16,679 bases of DNA from NCBI GenBank assembly GCA_964453435.1, contig CAYVQZ010000079.1:1-16679 (forward strand), read 5' to 3'. Positions 1 to 6,519 of this stretch are shown piece by piece. A model generated the notes under the pieces. The model searched no databases. It saw only the letters and a list, made by a program, of their open reading frames with translations, and was not told where the DNA came from. Source of the DNA: CAYVQZ01 sp964453435. Its GTDB lineage: Bacteria > Abyssobacteria > SURF-5. Position 1 is the stretch's first letter; each line of letters begins with the position of its first letter. Position numbers and translations under genes: made by a program.

Positions 1-196
1 GTTAACCATCCTGTTTCCGGCGTGTTGTTTCGAGGCAGAGGATATATGCAAACATTTGCGCTGCCAATAACAGCGGGAAGACAAAGAAGGGGACCGCGCA
101 CCGAAATTTATCGGGGGGACTTTTTCACCGAATTTTCCTGCTAAGGAAGGGGCGTTTGCCGGACGCCGCGAATAATCAGGAGAGGTCGGGCGCGCC

Positions 197-718
197 TCAT
201 CGCAGGTGGCCCGTTTCTATGTATCGACGCGGCAGCGCCTGGTACATTTGGGTTCCGAAAGCCCAGAGTTGTTCCTGCTCGGGCGACACATCTCCGGTTA
301 TTTTTCCAGGCACACCCATCACGAGTTTTCCGGGCGGCACCTGCATGCCTGCGCGTATTACGCAGCCGCTCCCGATGATGCATCCGTCTCCAATTTCGAC
401 ATAATCCTGAATTACGGCGTTCATGCCGACGAGCACGTGTTCGTGGAGGATACATCCGTGCAAGACCGAGCCGTGCCCTATGTGGCTGCTGGGACCCAAG
501 CGGACCGTAAAATCCGGTCGTGCGTGCACTATGCAGTTATCCTGTACGTTTGACCCGTCTCCGATTTCTATATCGCACCAGTCGGCTCTCAACCGCGCGC
601 CCGGCCCAATGAAGCAGCCCTTGCCGATTCTGATTCCGCCAATCAACGTGGCCTCGGGATGAACGTATGAGCCTTCGCCGATTTCGGGTTTCCTACCCTC
701 GAACTCATAAACGGGCAT
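197..718 (-). CDS. Gamma-carbonic-anhydrase-like hexapeptide-repeat protein (PaaY/YrdA/CaiE type)
   Basis: The 173-residue product is a left-handed beta-helix protein built of hexapeptide repeats (IGGIRIGKG, IGDGSNVQD, IGHGSVLHG, IGDGCIIGS), roughly residues 12-140, followed by a C-terminal helix (LWAFGTQMYQALPRRY) typical of the PaaY/CaiE/YrdA branch. His65, His82 and His87 sit where gamma-carbonic anhydrases bind Zn or Fe, and Arg44-Ala-Asp46 matches the conserved R-x-D turn. It should be a cytoplasmic trimer. Family members include active carbonic anhydrases, a phenylacetate-pathway thioesterase and many proteins of unknown role, so the substrate cannot be named. An upstream in-frame ATG at 751 exists, but the start at 718 is preferred because GAGGTG lies six bases before it and the protein then starts at the usual family position. 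It probably shares a transcript with the UPF0173 gene upstream, from which a hairpin separates it. Confidence 0.88.
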   Translation of the reverse strand: MPVYEFEGRKPEIGEGSYVHPEATLIGGIRIGKGCFIGPGARLRADWCDIEIGDGSNVQDNCIVHARPDFTVRLGPSSHIGHGSVLHGCILHEHVLVGMNAVIQDYVEIGDGCIIGSGCVIRAGMQVPPGKLVMGVPGKITGDVSPEQEQLWAFGTQMYQALPRRYIETGHLR

Positions 719-724
719 AATCTG

Positions 725-730
725 CACCTC
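725..730 (-). promoter_or_regulatory. Ribosome binding site deciding the start of the hexapeptide-repeat gene
   Basis: GAGGTG on the minus strand lies six bases before the ATG at 718. The alternative in-frame ATG at 751 would add eleven residues absent from the conserved fold. Confidence 0.65.
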
Positions 731-793
731 TTCCGCTGTTGCCGCCCCCATGTCGACTGGAAATGGCGCCCATGTGATATTCTACAAACTTCC

Positions 794-820
794 GAGGGAC
801 GGCCCCCCAGGCCGTCCCTC
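794..820. repeat. Perfect GC-rich hairpin, 11-bp stem with 5-base loop
   Basis: GAGGGACGGCC at 794-804 is the exact reverse complement of GGCCGTCCCTC at 810-820, with a five-base loop between. It lies between the stop of the UPF0173 gene (849) and the start of the hexapeptide-repeat gene (718). No T-run follows on either strand, so it is not a standard intrinsic terminator. It could be an RNA-stabilising or attenuating structure inside a two-gene transcript, or one copy of a dispersed intergenic palindrome. Confidence 0.7.
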
Positions 821-848
821 GAAAAGGAAATCAGGCTCGCTCCCCGGC

Positions 849-1556
849 CTACTTCAGCGTATACTCCTCTCCGGGCGTCAGCGATACGACCCGCACATCC
901 GGCGCCTTCTCCTTTGCAAGTTTCTCGAAATTGCTCGCGTCGGGCTCGAGCACCGGAAACGTCAGATAGTGCATGGGGATGACCACCTTTGGTTTCAGCA
1001 GCTTCAAAGCATGCGCCGCCTGGAAGGGGTCCATCGTGAAGCAACTGCCCACCGGCAATAGCGCAAGGTCGAGGGAATACATTTCGCCCAGTGTCGCCAT
1101 CGTGCCAAAGATACCGGTATCACCGGCATGATATATGGTTTTCCCGTTTTCGAGCTTGAGGACAAAGCCACAGGGACTGCCGGTCGCCGAGGAATGAAAA
1201 GCCTGTGTCATCGTCACTTTTATGCCGCCCAAGTCGGATGCGCCGCCGATATTCATGCCGAAACCGCCGTTGACGACTTGTTCCTGCGGGAGGCCCATCT
1301 CGTTTTGGAGTTTTGCCATTGTTTCCACGATGCCGACAACGATAGCTCCGGTCTTCTGCGCGATATCCACCGCCTGCCCCAGATGGTCGAAGTGGTCGTG
1401 TGTGACGAGAATATAGTCGGCCTCGGTGACATCCGACAAGGGGGTCGAGCACGAGGGATTGCCCTCAAACCACGGGTCGATGAGCAGGTTCTTTCCCTCG
1501 GCGCTCGTTATCCGGAAATTGGCGTGTCCGTGCCACTTCACTGTTACGTCGCCCAT
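849..1556 (-). CDS. UPF0173 family metal-dependent hydrolase (metallo-beta-lactamase fold)
   Basis: The 235-residue protein has the metallo-beta-lactamase fold in the short form typical of UPF0173 (UlaG-like). Visible metal-site motifs are WHGHA (residues 8-12), THDHFDHLG (His53, His55, Asp57, His58), AFHSS (His121), HAGDTG (Asp146) and PMHY (His196), so the two-metal site looks complete. Length is normal for the family. There is no signal peptide, so the protein is cytoplasmic. Family members are predicted hydrolases, but the substrate is not generally known and cannot be inferred here. The ATG at 1556 has GGAGG six bases upstream and a TTGAAT-N17-TATAAT promoter, making this the first gene of a likely two-gene unit with the hexapeptide-repeat gene downstream. 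Confidence 0.92.
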   Translation of the reverse strand: MGDVTVKWHGHANFRITSAEGKNLLIDPWFEGNPSCSTPLSDVTEADYILVTHDHFDHLGQAVDIAQKTGAIVVGIVETMAKLQNEMGLPQEQVVNGGFGMNIGGASDLGGIKVTMTQAFHSSATGSPCGFVLKLENGKTIYHAGDTGIFGTMATLGEMYSLDLALLPVGSCFTMDPFQAAHALKLLKPKVVIPMHYLTFPVLEPDASNFEKLAKEKAPDVRVVSLTPGEEYTLK

Positions 1557-1562
1557 AGAGAA

Positions 1563-1647
1563 CCTCCGATGTTTACTTTCTCCGGCATTCCGGGAAACGA
1601 AAATCCAAAACAGCCGCCATTATAACAAAGTGATAAAGCGAATTCAA
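1563..1647 (-). promoter_or_regulatory. Sigma70-type promoter and ribosome binding site of the UPF0173 gene
   Basis: On the minus strand TTGAAT (1642-1647) and a perfect TATAAT (1619-1624) are separated by 17 bases. Transcription would start near 1612. GGAGG at 1563-1567 lies six bases before the ATG at 1556. Confidence 0.65.
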
Positions 1648-1808
1648 AAGAGAATCGGTGTGCCGTTCAAGCGCAGAGAACCTTTTTTCAACGCTTGCCG
1701 AAGGATTCAACCATGCGCGGGCATGTTCAATGCGCAAACTCTATCTTTTGATTTCGCGAGTTGTCTGAACAAGAGTTTCCTGCAGGGAAGCAGAACGAGA
1801 CACAACCG

Positions 1809-1837
1809 AAAACGGGGAGAAAAATATCCGTTCTCCC
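1809..1837 (-). terminator. Candidate intrinsic terminator of the four-cysteine gene
   Basis: On the minus strand GGGAGAA (1837-1831) pairs with TTCTCCC (1821-1815) around a nine-base loop, followed two bases later by TTTT (1812-1809). The structure begins 46 bases after the stop codon at 1883. The stem is a sound 7 bp but the T-run is short. Confidence 0.45.
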
Positions 1838-1882
1838 GGCGGTTCACCAAAGCTTTTCGTGCTGATGATAGTTGCGCGTCTC

Positions 1883-2089
1883 TTAAAGCTCGACGGGCTC
1901 GCACAGATTTGCCGCTTTGGCCGCAGCCCGCCCGCAAATGTGGCAAACGTATTGCGCGTTCTTCGCCAACCGGCCGACCTTTGCCATCTGCCGTTTGTTT
2001 GTCAACTCGCAAAGGTGGTTCTCATGACCCCTGTGAATTCTTTCCAGAGCGTGCTCCCCCACTGTCATCTTCTTTGACTTTTGTGTCAT
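1883..2089 (-). CDS. Small four-cysteine (putative zinc-binding) protein of unknown function
   Basis: The 68-residue product is basic and has four cysteines: Cys27 (HLCEL), a Cys49-x2-Cys52 knuckle (VCHICGRAA) and Cys63 (NLCEP). This is the pattern of a small zinc-ribbon-like site, and nearby His22, His25 and His50 are alternative ligands. Residues 1-45 are charged and probably helical. I do not recognise a named family. Coding status is supported by AGGAAG six bases before the ATG, a candidate promoter at 2123-2151, a terminator-like hairpin past the stop, and a composition unlike the arginine- and serine-rich shadow frames here. Met8 is a possible alternative start with a poorer ribosome binding site. 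The gene stands alone between the UPF0173 gene and the divergent DUF1295 gene. Function could be nucleic-acid or protein binding, but nothing shows which. Confidence 0.68.
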   Translation of the reverse strand: MTQKSKKMTVGEHALERIHRGHENHLCELTNKRQMAKVGRLAKNAQYVCHICGRAAAKAANLCEPVEL

Positions 2090-2095
2090 TTCCGA

Positions 2096-2101
2096 CTTCC
2101 T
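2096..2101 (-). promoter_or_regulatory. Ribosome binding site of the four-cysteine gene
   Basis: AGGAAG on the minus strand lies six bases before the ATG at 2089. It favours this start over the in-frame Met8. Confidence 0.6.
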
Positions 2102-2122
2102 TTCTTTCCTTGACCCGCCGAT

Positions 2123-2151
2123 ACTATTTCTTCTTTTGGCCCGGATGTCAA
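2123..2151 (-). promoter_or_regulatory. Candidate promoter of the four-cysteine gene
   Basis: On the minus strand a perfect TTGACA (2146-2151) is followed, 17 bases on, by AATAGT (2123-2128), which matches the -10 consensus at four of six positions. TAGTAT (2121-2126), at 19 bases, is an alternative. Transcription would start near 2115, giving a leader of about 27 bases. Confidence 0.45.
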
Positions 2152-2371
2152 ATGAAAGCCGCTTCCGGCAATAACCGTCGGCTTCTTTTCACCGGTCTTC
2201 GCAATTGGTTCAGCATCGGGTGGCGCCTACACATGAAGCTCATCCTTTCCAAAAAATATCCCCTCGGAGCAGGCAGCCACCCGGCAAAGTCTTTGTAGCG
2301 CTGTCGCATATTTGTTGACAGAATTGAATAAAATTTTGGTTTGAAAAGACGCTGTGGTTGTTTGTTTTTCC

Positions 2372-2388
2372 CGGGAGGGACCATCCCG
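2372..2388 (+). promoter_or_regulatory. Ribosome binding site of the DUF1295 gene, partly inside a small hairpin
   Basis: The purine run GGGAGGGA (2373-2380) serves the ATG at 2390. CGGGA (2372-2376) can pair with TCCCG (2384-2388) around a seven-base loop, so part of the site may be masked. The stem is only 5 bp, so any effect on translation is speculative. Confidence 0.35.
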
Positions 2389-2389
2389 T

Positions 2390-3190
2390 ATGCCGGTGAC
2401 ATCGATTTTGGGGACAAATCTCCTCGTTTCGATAGCCCTCATGTTCTGTGTCTGGCTCCTGAGCCTGCCGAAAAAGGACGTCAGCATTGTTGACGGCTTC
2501 TGGGGGCTTGGCTTCGTTCTTATTGCCTGGATAACGTTCTTCACCGCCGAAGGCTACGCGGGCCGCAGGCTCCTCCTGTCCCTCCTGACCACGGTTTGGG
2601 GCCTGCGACTGGCAGCTCATATATTCTGGAGGAACCGCGGGAAGGGCGAAGACCCAAGGTATGCGGCCATGCGGCAAACACATGGCGAGAAATTCAAATG
2701 GGTCAGCCTGTTCACTGTGTTCGGGCTTCAGGCAGTCCTGTTGTGGGTGGTTTCGCTTGTCGTCCAAGTCGGCCAGCTTTCGCGAATGCCGTCACATTTC
2801 ACCTGGCTCGAGGTTCTTGGGACAGGAATTTGGGCTGTGGGTTTTTTCTTCGAGGCGGTCGGGGACTGGCAGCTCGCCCGCTTCAAGGCCGACCCGGCAA
2901 ACGAACATAAGATTATGGATCGCGGCTTGTGGGCGTGCACCCGCCACCCGAATTACTTCGGCGAATCGCTCATCTGGTGGGGCATGTTCCTGATTGCGCT
3001 CTCGACTCATCACGGGATTTGGGGATTAATCAGCCCGCTTGTTATCACGTTTCTTCTGCTGAAAGTATCCGGGGTGACTCTCACCGAGAAGACCATACTC
3101 GATGTGCGACCGGAATATAGCGACTACATCGAGAGAACAAGCGCTTTCGTTCCGTGGTTTCCCAAGAGAAAAAAGGCGCGAGAAGTTTAG
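2390..3190 (+). CDS. DUF1295 family integral membrane protein (steroid 5-alpha-reductase-like)
   Basis: The 266-residue protein has about six or seven hydrophobic segments (near residues 8-26, 38-53, 60-79, 105-127, 140-158, 192-225) and the DUF1295 hallmarks: SIVDGFWGLGF (32-42), WGLRL (70-74), EDPRY (87-91), the FEAVGDWQLARFK loop (154-166), GLWACTRHPNYFGE (179-191) and a C-terminal RTSAFVPWFPK. DUF1295 belongs to the steroid 5-alpha-reductase / isoprenylcysteine methyltransferase superfamily, whose C-terminal part binds a nucleotide cofactor, but the substrate of bacterial members is generally unknown. The ATG at 2390 is preferred over one at 2354, which would add a hydrophilic extension not expected in the family and lacks a good ribosome binding site. 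It is the first of five plus-strand genes ending in two photolyases, and 66 bases separate it from the acetyltransferase gene. A lipid-modifying role in light stress is inference only. Confidence 0.9.
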   Translation: MPVTSILGTNLLVSIALMFCVWLLSLPKKDVSIVDGFWGLGFVLIAWITFFTAEGYAGRRLLLSLLTTVWGLRLAAHIFWRNRGKGEDPRYAAMRQTHGEKFKWVSLFTVFGLQAVLLWVVSLVVQVGQLSRMPSHFTWLEVLGTGIWAVGFFFEAVGDWQLARFKADPANEHKIMDRGLWACTRHPNYFGESLIWWGMFLIALSTHHGIWGLISPLVITFLLLKVSGVTLTEKTILDVRPEYSDYIERTSAFVPWFPKRKKAREV

Positions 3191-3256
3191 GCGAAAAGCG
3201 GACGAAATCGCCGGTTTCGAGCCGTGGGCGAATTTATTATCGAAAGAGGTGATTGA

Positions 3257-4384
3257 ATGGCGACTCGCAACGAGGTGGAGATTATCAAGGTCGAATCAAA
3301 GCGACAACTCATGGAATTTATCAAGTTTCCATGGAAAGTGTATGCCGATAGCGAGTATTGGGTCCCTCCCCTCATTCGGGAACAGAGGCGCTTTTTGAGC
3401 TTGGCGAACCCTTTCTTCCAACACGCCGAGGCCGAATACTACCTGGCTCGCAGAAACGGCAAAACGTGCGGGCGAATCTCCGTAAGCGTTGACCGGAACT
3501 ATGTCAACTTTCATGAGGAAAAGATGGGCTGTTTCGGTTTTCTGGAAATGTTCGAGGATTACGAGGTCGCGAAACGCTTGCTGGACGTTGCGCGGGAAAG
3601 GCTGGCGCAAAAGGGCATGGAGATAATGCGGGGGCCCTTCAATTTCACCACAAACCACGAATGCGGTTTGCTTGTCGACGGATTCGACACCGACCCCGTC
3701 ATGCTGTCAACATATAACCCGCCATATTACCGCGACCTGGTCGAGCTATACGGCTTGCGGAAATCGAAAGACCTGTATTCATATAACATAATCGATCCCA
3801 CCGCGGAGATTGACATGTCATACATGCGAAAGATTGCTGAAAAGGCCGCGGAAAATCGGGTCGTCGCGCGAAAAGTGAATCTCAGAGACATGCGTGGCGA
3901 AATCGAGAGGATAAAAGAAGTCTACAACAACGCCTGGAGCAAGAACTGGGGCTTCGTTCCCCTGACGGAAGCGGAAATCGATGATTTCGCCCGGCATATG
4001 AAACACCTTGTTGTCGAAGACCTGGCTTACATCGGAGAGCTTGACGGAAAACCTATCGGATTCCTGCTCTTTCTCCCTGATTATAACGTCGTGGCAAAAA
4101 AAATGAACGGGAAAATGGGACCGATTCAACTGGCGCAGTTCCGATGGCACAAGCACAGGATACAGAAGGGGCGCCTGTTCATGATGGGAGTGCACAGGGA
4201 CTATCAGAGGACGGGCATCGCGGCCGCAATGATGGATGTCGCCTTCAACAAAGCGGTCCAGCGAGGTTTCAAGGTTGCCGATTACTCGTGGATTCTCGAG
4301 GATAATATGCCTGTTCGAGCAATACTGAAGTTCGCAGGGGCGAAAATCTACAAAACGCACCGCATCTACGAAGCTGCTCTTTAG
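3257..4384 (+). CDS. GNAT-superfamily N-acetyltransferase, long form
   Basis: The 375-residue protein belongs to a widespread family of long GNAT-like proteins with a conserved N-terminal half (FIKFPWKVYADSEYWVPPL at 21-39, NPFFQHAEAEYYLA at 51-64, GPFNFTTNHECGLLVDGF at 126-143, TYNPPYY at 152-158) and a C-terminal GNAT domain. The acetyl-CoA loop is visible as Q317-R-T-G-I-A322 within GVHRDYQRTGIA, followed by the N350...F359-A-G-A segment and a terminal IYE typical of the last GNAT strands. The second half is therefore likely catalytic, and the first may be a degenerate GNAT repeat. The acceptor substrate is unknown. AGAGGTG (3244-3250) lies six bases before the ATG. It lies between the DUF1295 and DUF4174 genes on the same strand, and a weak terminator-like structure follows it. 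Confidence 0.85.
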   Translation: MATRNEVEIIKVESKRQLMEFIKFPWKVYADSEYWVPPLIREQRRFLSLANPFFQHAEAEYYLARRNGKTCGRISVSVDRNYVNFHEEKMGCFGFLEMFEDYEVAKRLLDVARERLAQKGMEIMRGPFNFTTNHECGLLVDGFDTDPVMLSTYNPPYYRDLVELYGLRKSKDLYSYNIIDPTAEIDMSYMRKIAEKAAENRVVARKVNLRDMRGEIERIKEVYNNAWSKNWGFVPLTEAEIDDFARHMKHLVVEDLAYIGELDGKPIGFLLFLPDYNVVAKKMNGKMGPIQLAQFRWHKHRIQKGRLFMMGVHRDYQRTGIAAAMMDVAFNKAVQRGFKVADYSWILEDNMPVRAILKFAGAKIYKTHRIYEAAL

Positions 4385-4427
4385 ACGGCCGTTCCTGCAA
4401 AGCCGATAACGGCGGAAAAAGCACAAG

Positions 4428-4455
4428 AAAACGCCATCCTTCAGGCAAGTTTTTT
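4428..4455 (+). terminator. Weak terminator-like structure after the acetyltransferase gene
   Basis: AAAACGCC (4428-4435) can pair with GGC (4444-4446) and GTTTT (4449-4453), with a two-base AA bulge, and a six-T run lies at 4450-4455. The stem is mostly A-T and bulged, so read-through into the DUF4174 gene is likely. Confidence 0.25.
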
Positions 4456-4484
4456 CGTTCATGAGAAGGACACAATTCTATTTT

Positions 4485-4491
4485 CGGAGGG
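4485..4491 (+). promoter_or_regulatory. Ribosome binding site deciding the start of the DUF4174 gene
   Basis: CGGAGGG lies eight bases before the ATG at 4500. It rules against the in-frame ATG at 4461, which has no such signal and would put this site inside the coding sequence. Confidence 0.7.
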
Positions 4492-4499
4492 AAATTTTC

Positions 4500-4895
4500 A
4501 TGGCGCATCTTGCCAAGAACAGCGAACTGCGGCCGTTCCAATGGAAGAATCGTCTCCTGCTGGTCTTTGCTCCTTCGACATCAGATCAGCGATATCTGGA
4601 GCAGACGCAGGAATTCGGTTCACATGCAGTCGAGTTTAGCGATCGCGACATCATCATGATACAGATATTCGATCACGATGAGAGCCGGGTCGACCAGTGT
4701 CCGCTGAATTCCTTCGAATCCAACGCTCTCAAAGAACGTTTCGGAATCAGAAAAGGACAATTCATGATCATTCTGGTCGGAAAGGACGGGGGACAGAAGC
4801 TCCGCGCATCCTCGCCCGTGCCCCTTTCCGAAATTCTGGCCCTGATCGACTCGATGCCGATGCGACAGCAGGAGATGAGACAAACGGGTGGATAG
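4500..4895 (+). CDS. DUF4174 family protein
   Basis: The 131-residue protein matches DUF4174 along its length: an N-terminal FQWKNRLLLVFAPS segment, a central stretch with DRDIIMIQIFDHD, then FMIILVGKDGGQK and the diagnostic C-terminal IDSMPMRQQEMR. The domain resembles the thioredoxin/peroxiredoxin fold but lacks a CxxC active site. The only cysteine is in VDQCPLN, so classical disulfide chemistry is unlikely. There is no signal peptide from the chosen start, so a cytoplasmic location is expected, although some family members are exported. The biochemical role is unknown. It lies 59 bases upstream of the iron-sulfur photolyase gene and is probably cotranscribed with it. Confidence 0.85.
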   Translation: MAHLAKNSELRPFQWKNRLLLVFAPSTSDQRYLEQTQEFGSHAVEFSDRDIIMIQIFDHDESRVDQCPLNSFESNALKERFGIRKGQFMIILVGKDGGQKLRASSPVPLSEILALIDSMPMRQQEMRQTGG

Positions 4896-4954
4896 CTCAC
4901 CAGGCTTCTATCTGAACCGGCAGGTTTTCCTCCAATCCGACTTTCGGAAATACG

Positions 4955-6502
4955 ATGCATAAGAAAAGAAAAGTTCGGCGGCTCGTAGTTGTGCTCGGCG
5001 ACCAGTTGTGCGAAGACTCCTCCGCCTTCGACGGATTCGACCCCGCCCTCGACACCGTCTGGATGGCGGAAGTAAAAACCGAAGCAACGTATGTCTGGTC
5101 TCATAAAGCTCGTATCGCGCTTTTTTTGAGCGCGATGCGTCACTTCCGGGACGCCATTCAAAAAAAAGGAACTTCCGTGGAATATCACACGCTCGATGGT
5201 TCTCAGAAGGGGGACAGTCTCGGATCCGTCTTGCGCGCGTCAATACGAAAGCTTGACCCGGAACATCTCGTGGTGGTCGAACCCGGTGAGTGGCGGGTCC
5301 GGCAGAGTCTGAAGAAAGTAGCGGAAGAAACCGGCGTACCGTTCGAGATACGGCCGGACCGCCATTTCCTTTGTTCCCAAGACCAGTTTGCCGAACATGT
5401 CGAGGGTCGCAAATCACTCGTCATGGAGTTCTTTTATCGGGAGATGCGGCGAGGCAAAGACGTTCTCATGGCAGAGAACAAGCCCACAGGCGGCAAATGG
5501 AATTATGACGCGGATAACAGAGACAGTTTCGGGAAGGCCGGCCCGAAGAACGTGCCGCCCCCCGTTTCATTCGAGCCCGATTCCACCACGCGCAGTGTTA
5601 TCAAGCTGGTTGAGAAGTACTTTCCCGAGCACCCCGGTACGCTGAAAAAGTTCGACTGGGCGGTCACGCCCCAACAGGCACAAAGAGCTCTCCGGGACTT
5701 CATTGAGAATCGCCTGAAAGATTTCGGAAAGTATCAGGACGCTATGTGGACGGGCGAGACGTTCCTGTACCATTCACGGCTCTCGTCCGCGTTGAACCTT
5801 AAGCTGCTTGACCCGCGCCGAGCGATAGAGGCAGCCGTGGGCGCGTTCGAGAAAAAACAGGCCCCCCTGAATTCCGTCGAAGGATTCATCCGGCAGATAC
5901 TCGGATGGCGAGAGTATGTAAGGGGTATTTACTGGCGTTTCATGCCTCAATACGCCGATGGCAACGAATTGGGCGCGGACTCGGCGCTGCCGCAATTTTA
6001 CTGGAACGCTGAAACCGATATGAACTGTCTCCATGAATGCATCCGGCAAACTTTGGATTACGGTTTCGCACATCACATTCAGAGACTGATGGTCACTGGA
6101 TTATTCGCTCTGCTGTTCGGGGTACGACCACAGGAGGCGCACAAGTGGTATCTTGCCATTTATGTCGACGCGGTAGAATGGGTGGAACTGCCGAACACCC
6201 TCGGAATGTCCCAGTTCGCGGATGGCGGAATCATGGCTACAAAGCCCTACGCCGCAACCGGCGCATATATAGACCGCATGAGCAATTACTGTGAATATTG
6301 CAGATATGCTCCCTCCGAGAGGATCGGAGACAACGCCTGCCCTTTTACCACCCTGTATTGGGATTTCCTCATGCGGAACGAAAGCAGGCTAAAAAACAAT
6401 CGCAGGATGAATCTCCAACTTCGGAATCTGCGCTGCTTGGAGAAACATGACCGGCAGACGATTCGAAAACAGGCCGACAACATACGAAAAAAATCAATCT
6501 GA
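4955..6502 (+). CDS. phrB: Iron-sulfur bacterial cryptochrome/photolyase (predicted (6-4) photolyase)
   Basis: The 515-residue protein is a cryptochrome/photolyase with the N-terminal antenna domain of the deoxyribodipyrimidine-photolyase-related family (RRLVVVLGDQL at 8-18) and a helical FAD-binding C-terminal domain. Cys358, Cys446, Cys449 and Cys462 correspond at a constant offset of eight to the [4Fe-4S] ligands of Agrobacterium PhrB as I recall them (350, 438, 441, 454). Trp350, Trp398, Tyr399 and His373-His374 fall at the same offset on PhrB's electron-transfer and active-site residues. This group contains prokaryotic (6-4) photolyases that bind FAD and a lumazine antenna, and some photoreceptors, so DNA repair is likely but signalling is not excluded. 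Length is normal. The ribosome binding site is weak (GGAAA five bases before the ATG). The class II photolyase gene starts 17 bases after its stop. Confidence 0.93.
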   Translation: MHKKRKVRRLVVVLGDQLCEDSSAFDGFDPALDTVWMAEVKTEATYVWSHKARIALFLSAMRHFRDAIQKKGTSVEYHTLDGSQKGDSLGSVLRASIRKLDPEHLVVVEPGEWRVRQSLKKVAEETGVPFEIRPDRHFLCSQDQFAEHVEGRKSLVMEFFYREMRRGKDVLMAENKPTGGKWNYDADNRDSFGKAGPKNVPPPVSFEPDSTTRSVIKLVEKYFPEHPGTLKKFDWAVTPQQAQRALRDFIENRLKDFGKYQDAMWTGETFLYHSRLSSALNLKLLDPRRAIEAAVGAFEKKQAPLNSVEGFIRQILGWREYVRGIYWRFMPQYADGNELGADSALPQFYWNAETDMNCLHECIRQTLDYGFAHHIQRLMVTGLFALLFGVRPQEAHKWYLAIYVDAVEWVELPNTLGMSQFADGGIMATKPYAATGAYIDRMSNYCEYCRYAPSERIGDNACPFTTLYWDFLMRNESRLKNNRRMNLQLRNLRCLEKHDRQTIRKQADNIRKKSI

Positions 6503-6519
6503 CGAGGCGGGAATCCTAA

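Larger units (their letters stand above)
1557..1882. other. Intergenic stretch between the UPF0173 gene and the four-cysteine gene
   Basis: This 326-base stretch holds the promoter and ribosome binding site of the UPF0173 gene (1563-1647) and the candidate terminator of the four-cysteine gene (1809-1837). I see no credible coding sequence or RNA gene between about 1650 and 1808. Confidence 0.6.

Noticed and set aside
151..167. GGCGT/ACGCC inverted repeat just past the hexapeptide-repeat gene as its terminator.
   Set aside because: The stem is 5 bp and no T-run follows on the minus strand. The first 196 bases show no gene or RNA feature that I can support.
2156..2184. AAGCCG/CGGCTT inverted repeat with an inner CGG/CCG stem followed by a T-rich tract, resembling a plus-strand terminator.
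   Set aside because: No plus-strand gene ends upstream, and the stem is only 6 bp with internal loops. It lies next to the -35 of the four-cysteine gene, but there is no evidence that it acts there.
1426..2298. Long plus-strand open frame (290 codons) across the UPF0173 gene and the intergenic region.
   Set aside because: It lies antisense to the UPF0173 coding region and to the four-cysteine gene, its composition is rich in Arg, Ser, Pro and Phe without any recognisable domain, and it has no ribosome binding site.
2315..2343. TTGACA at 2315-2320 as a promoter for the DUF1295 gene.
   Set aside because: No acceptable -10 element lies 16-18 bases downstream. The nearby TAAAAT (2329-2334) is only eight bases away.
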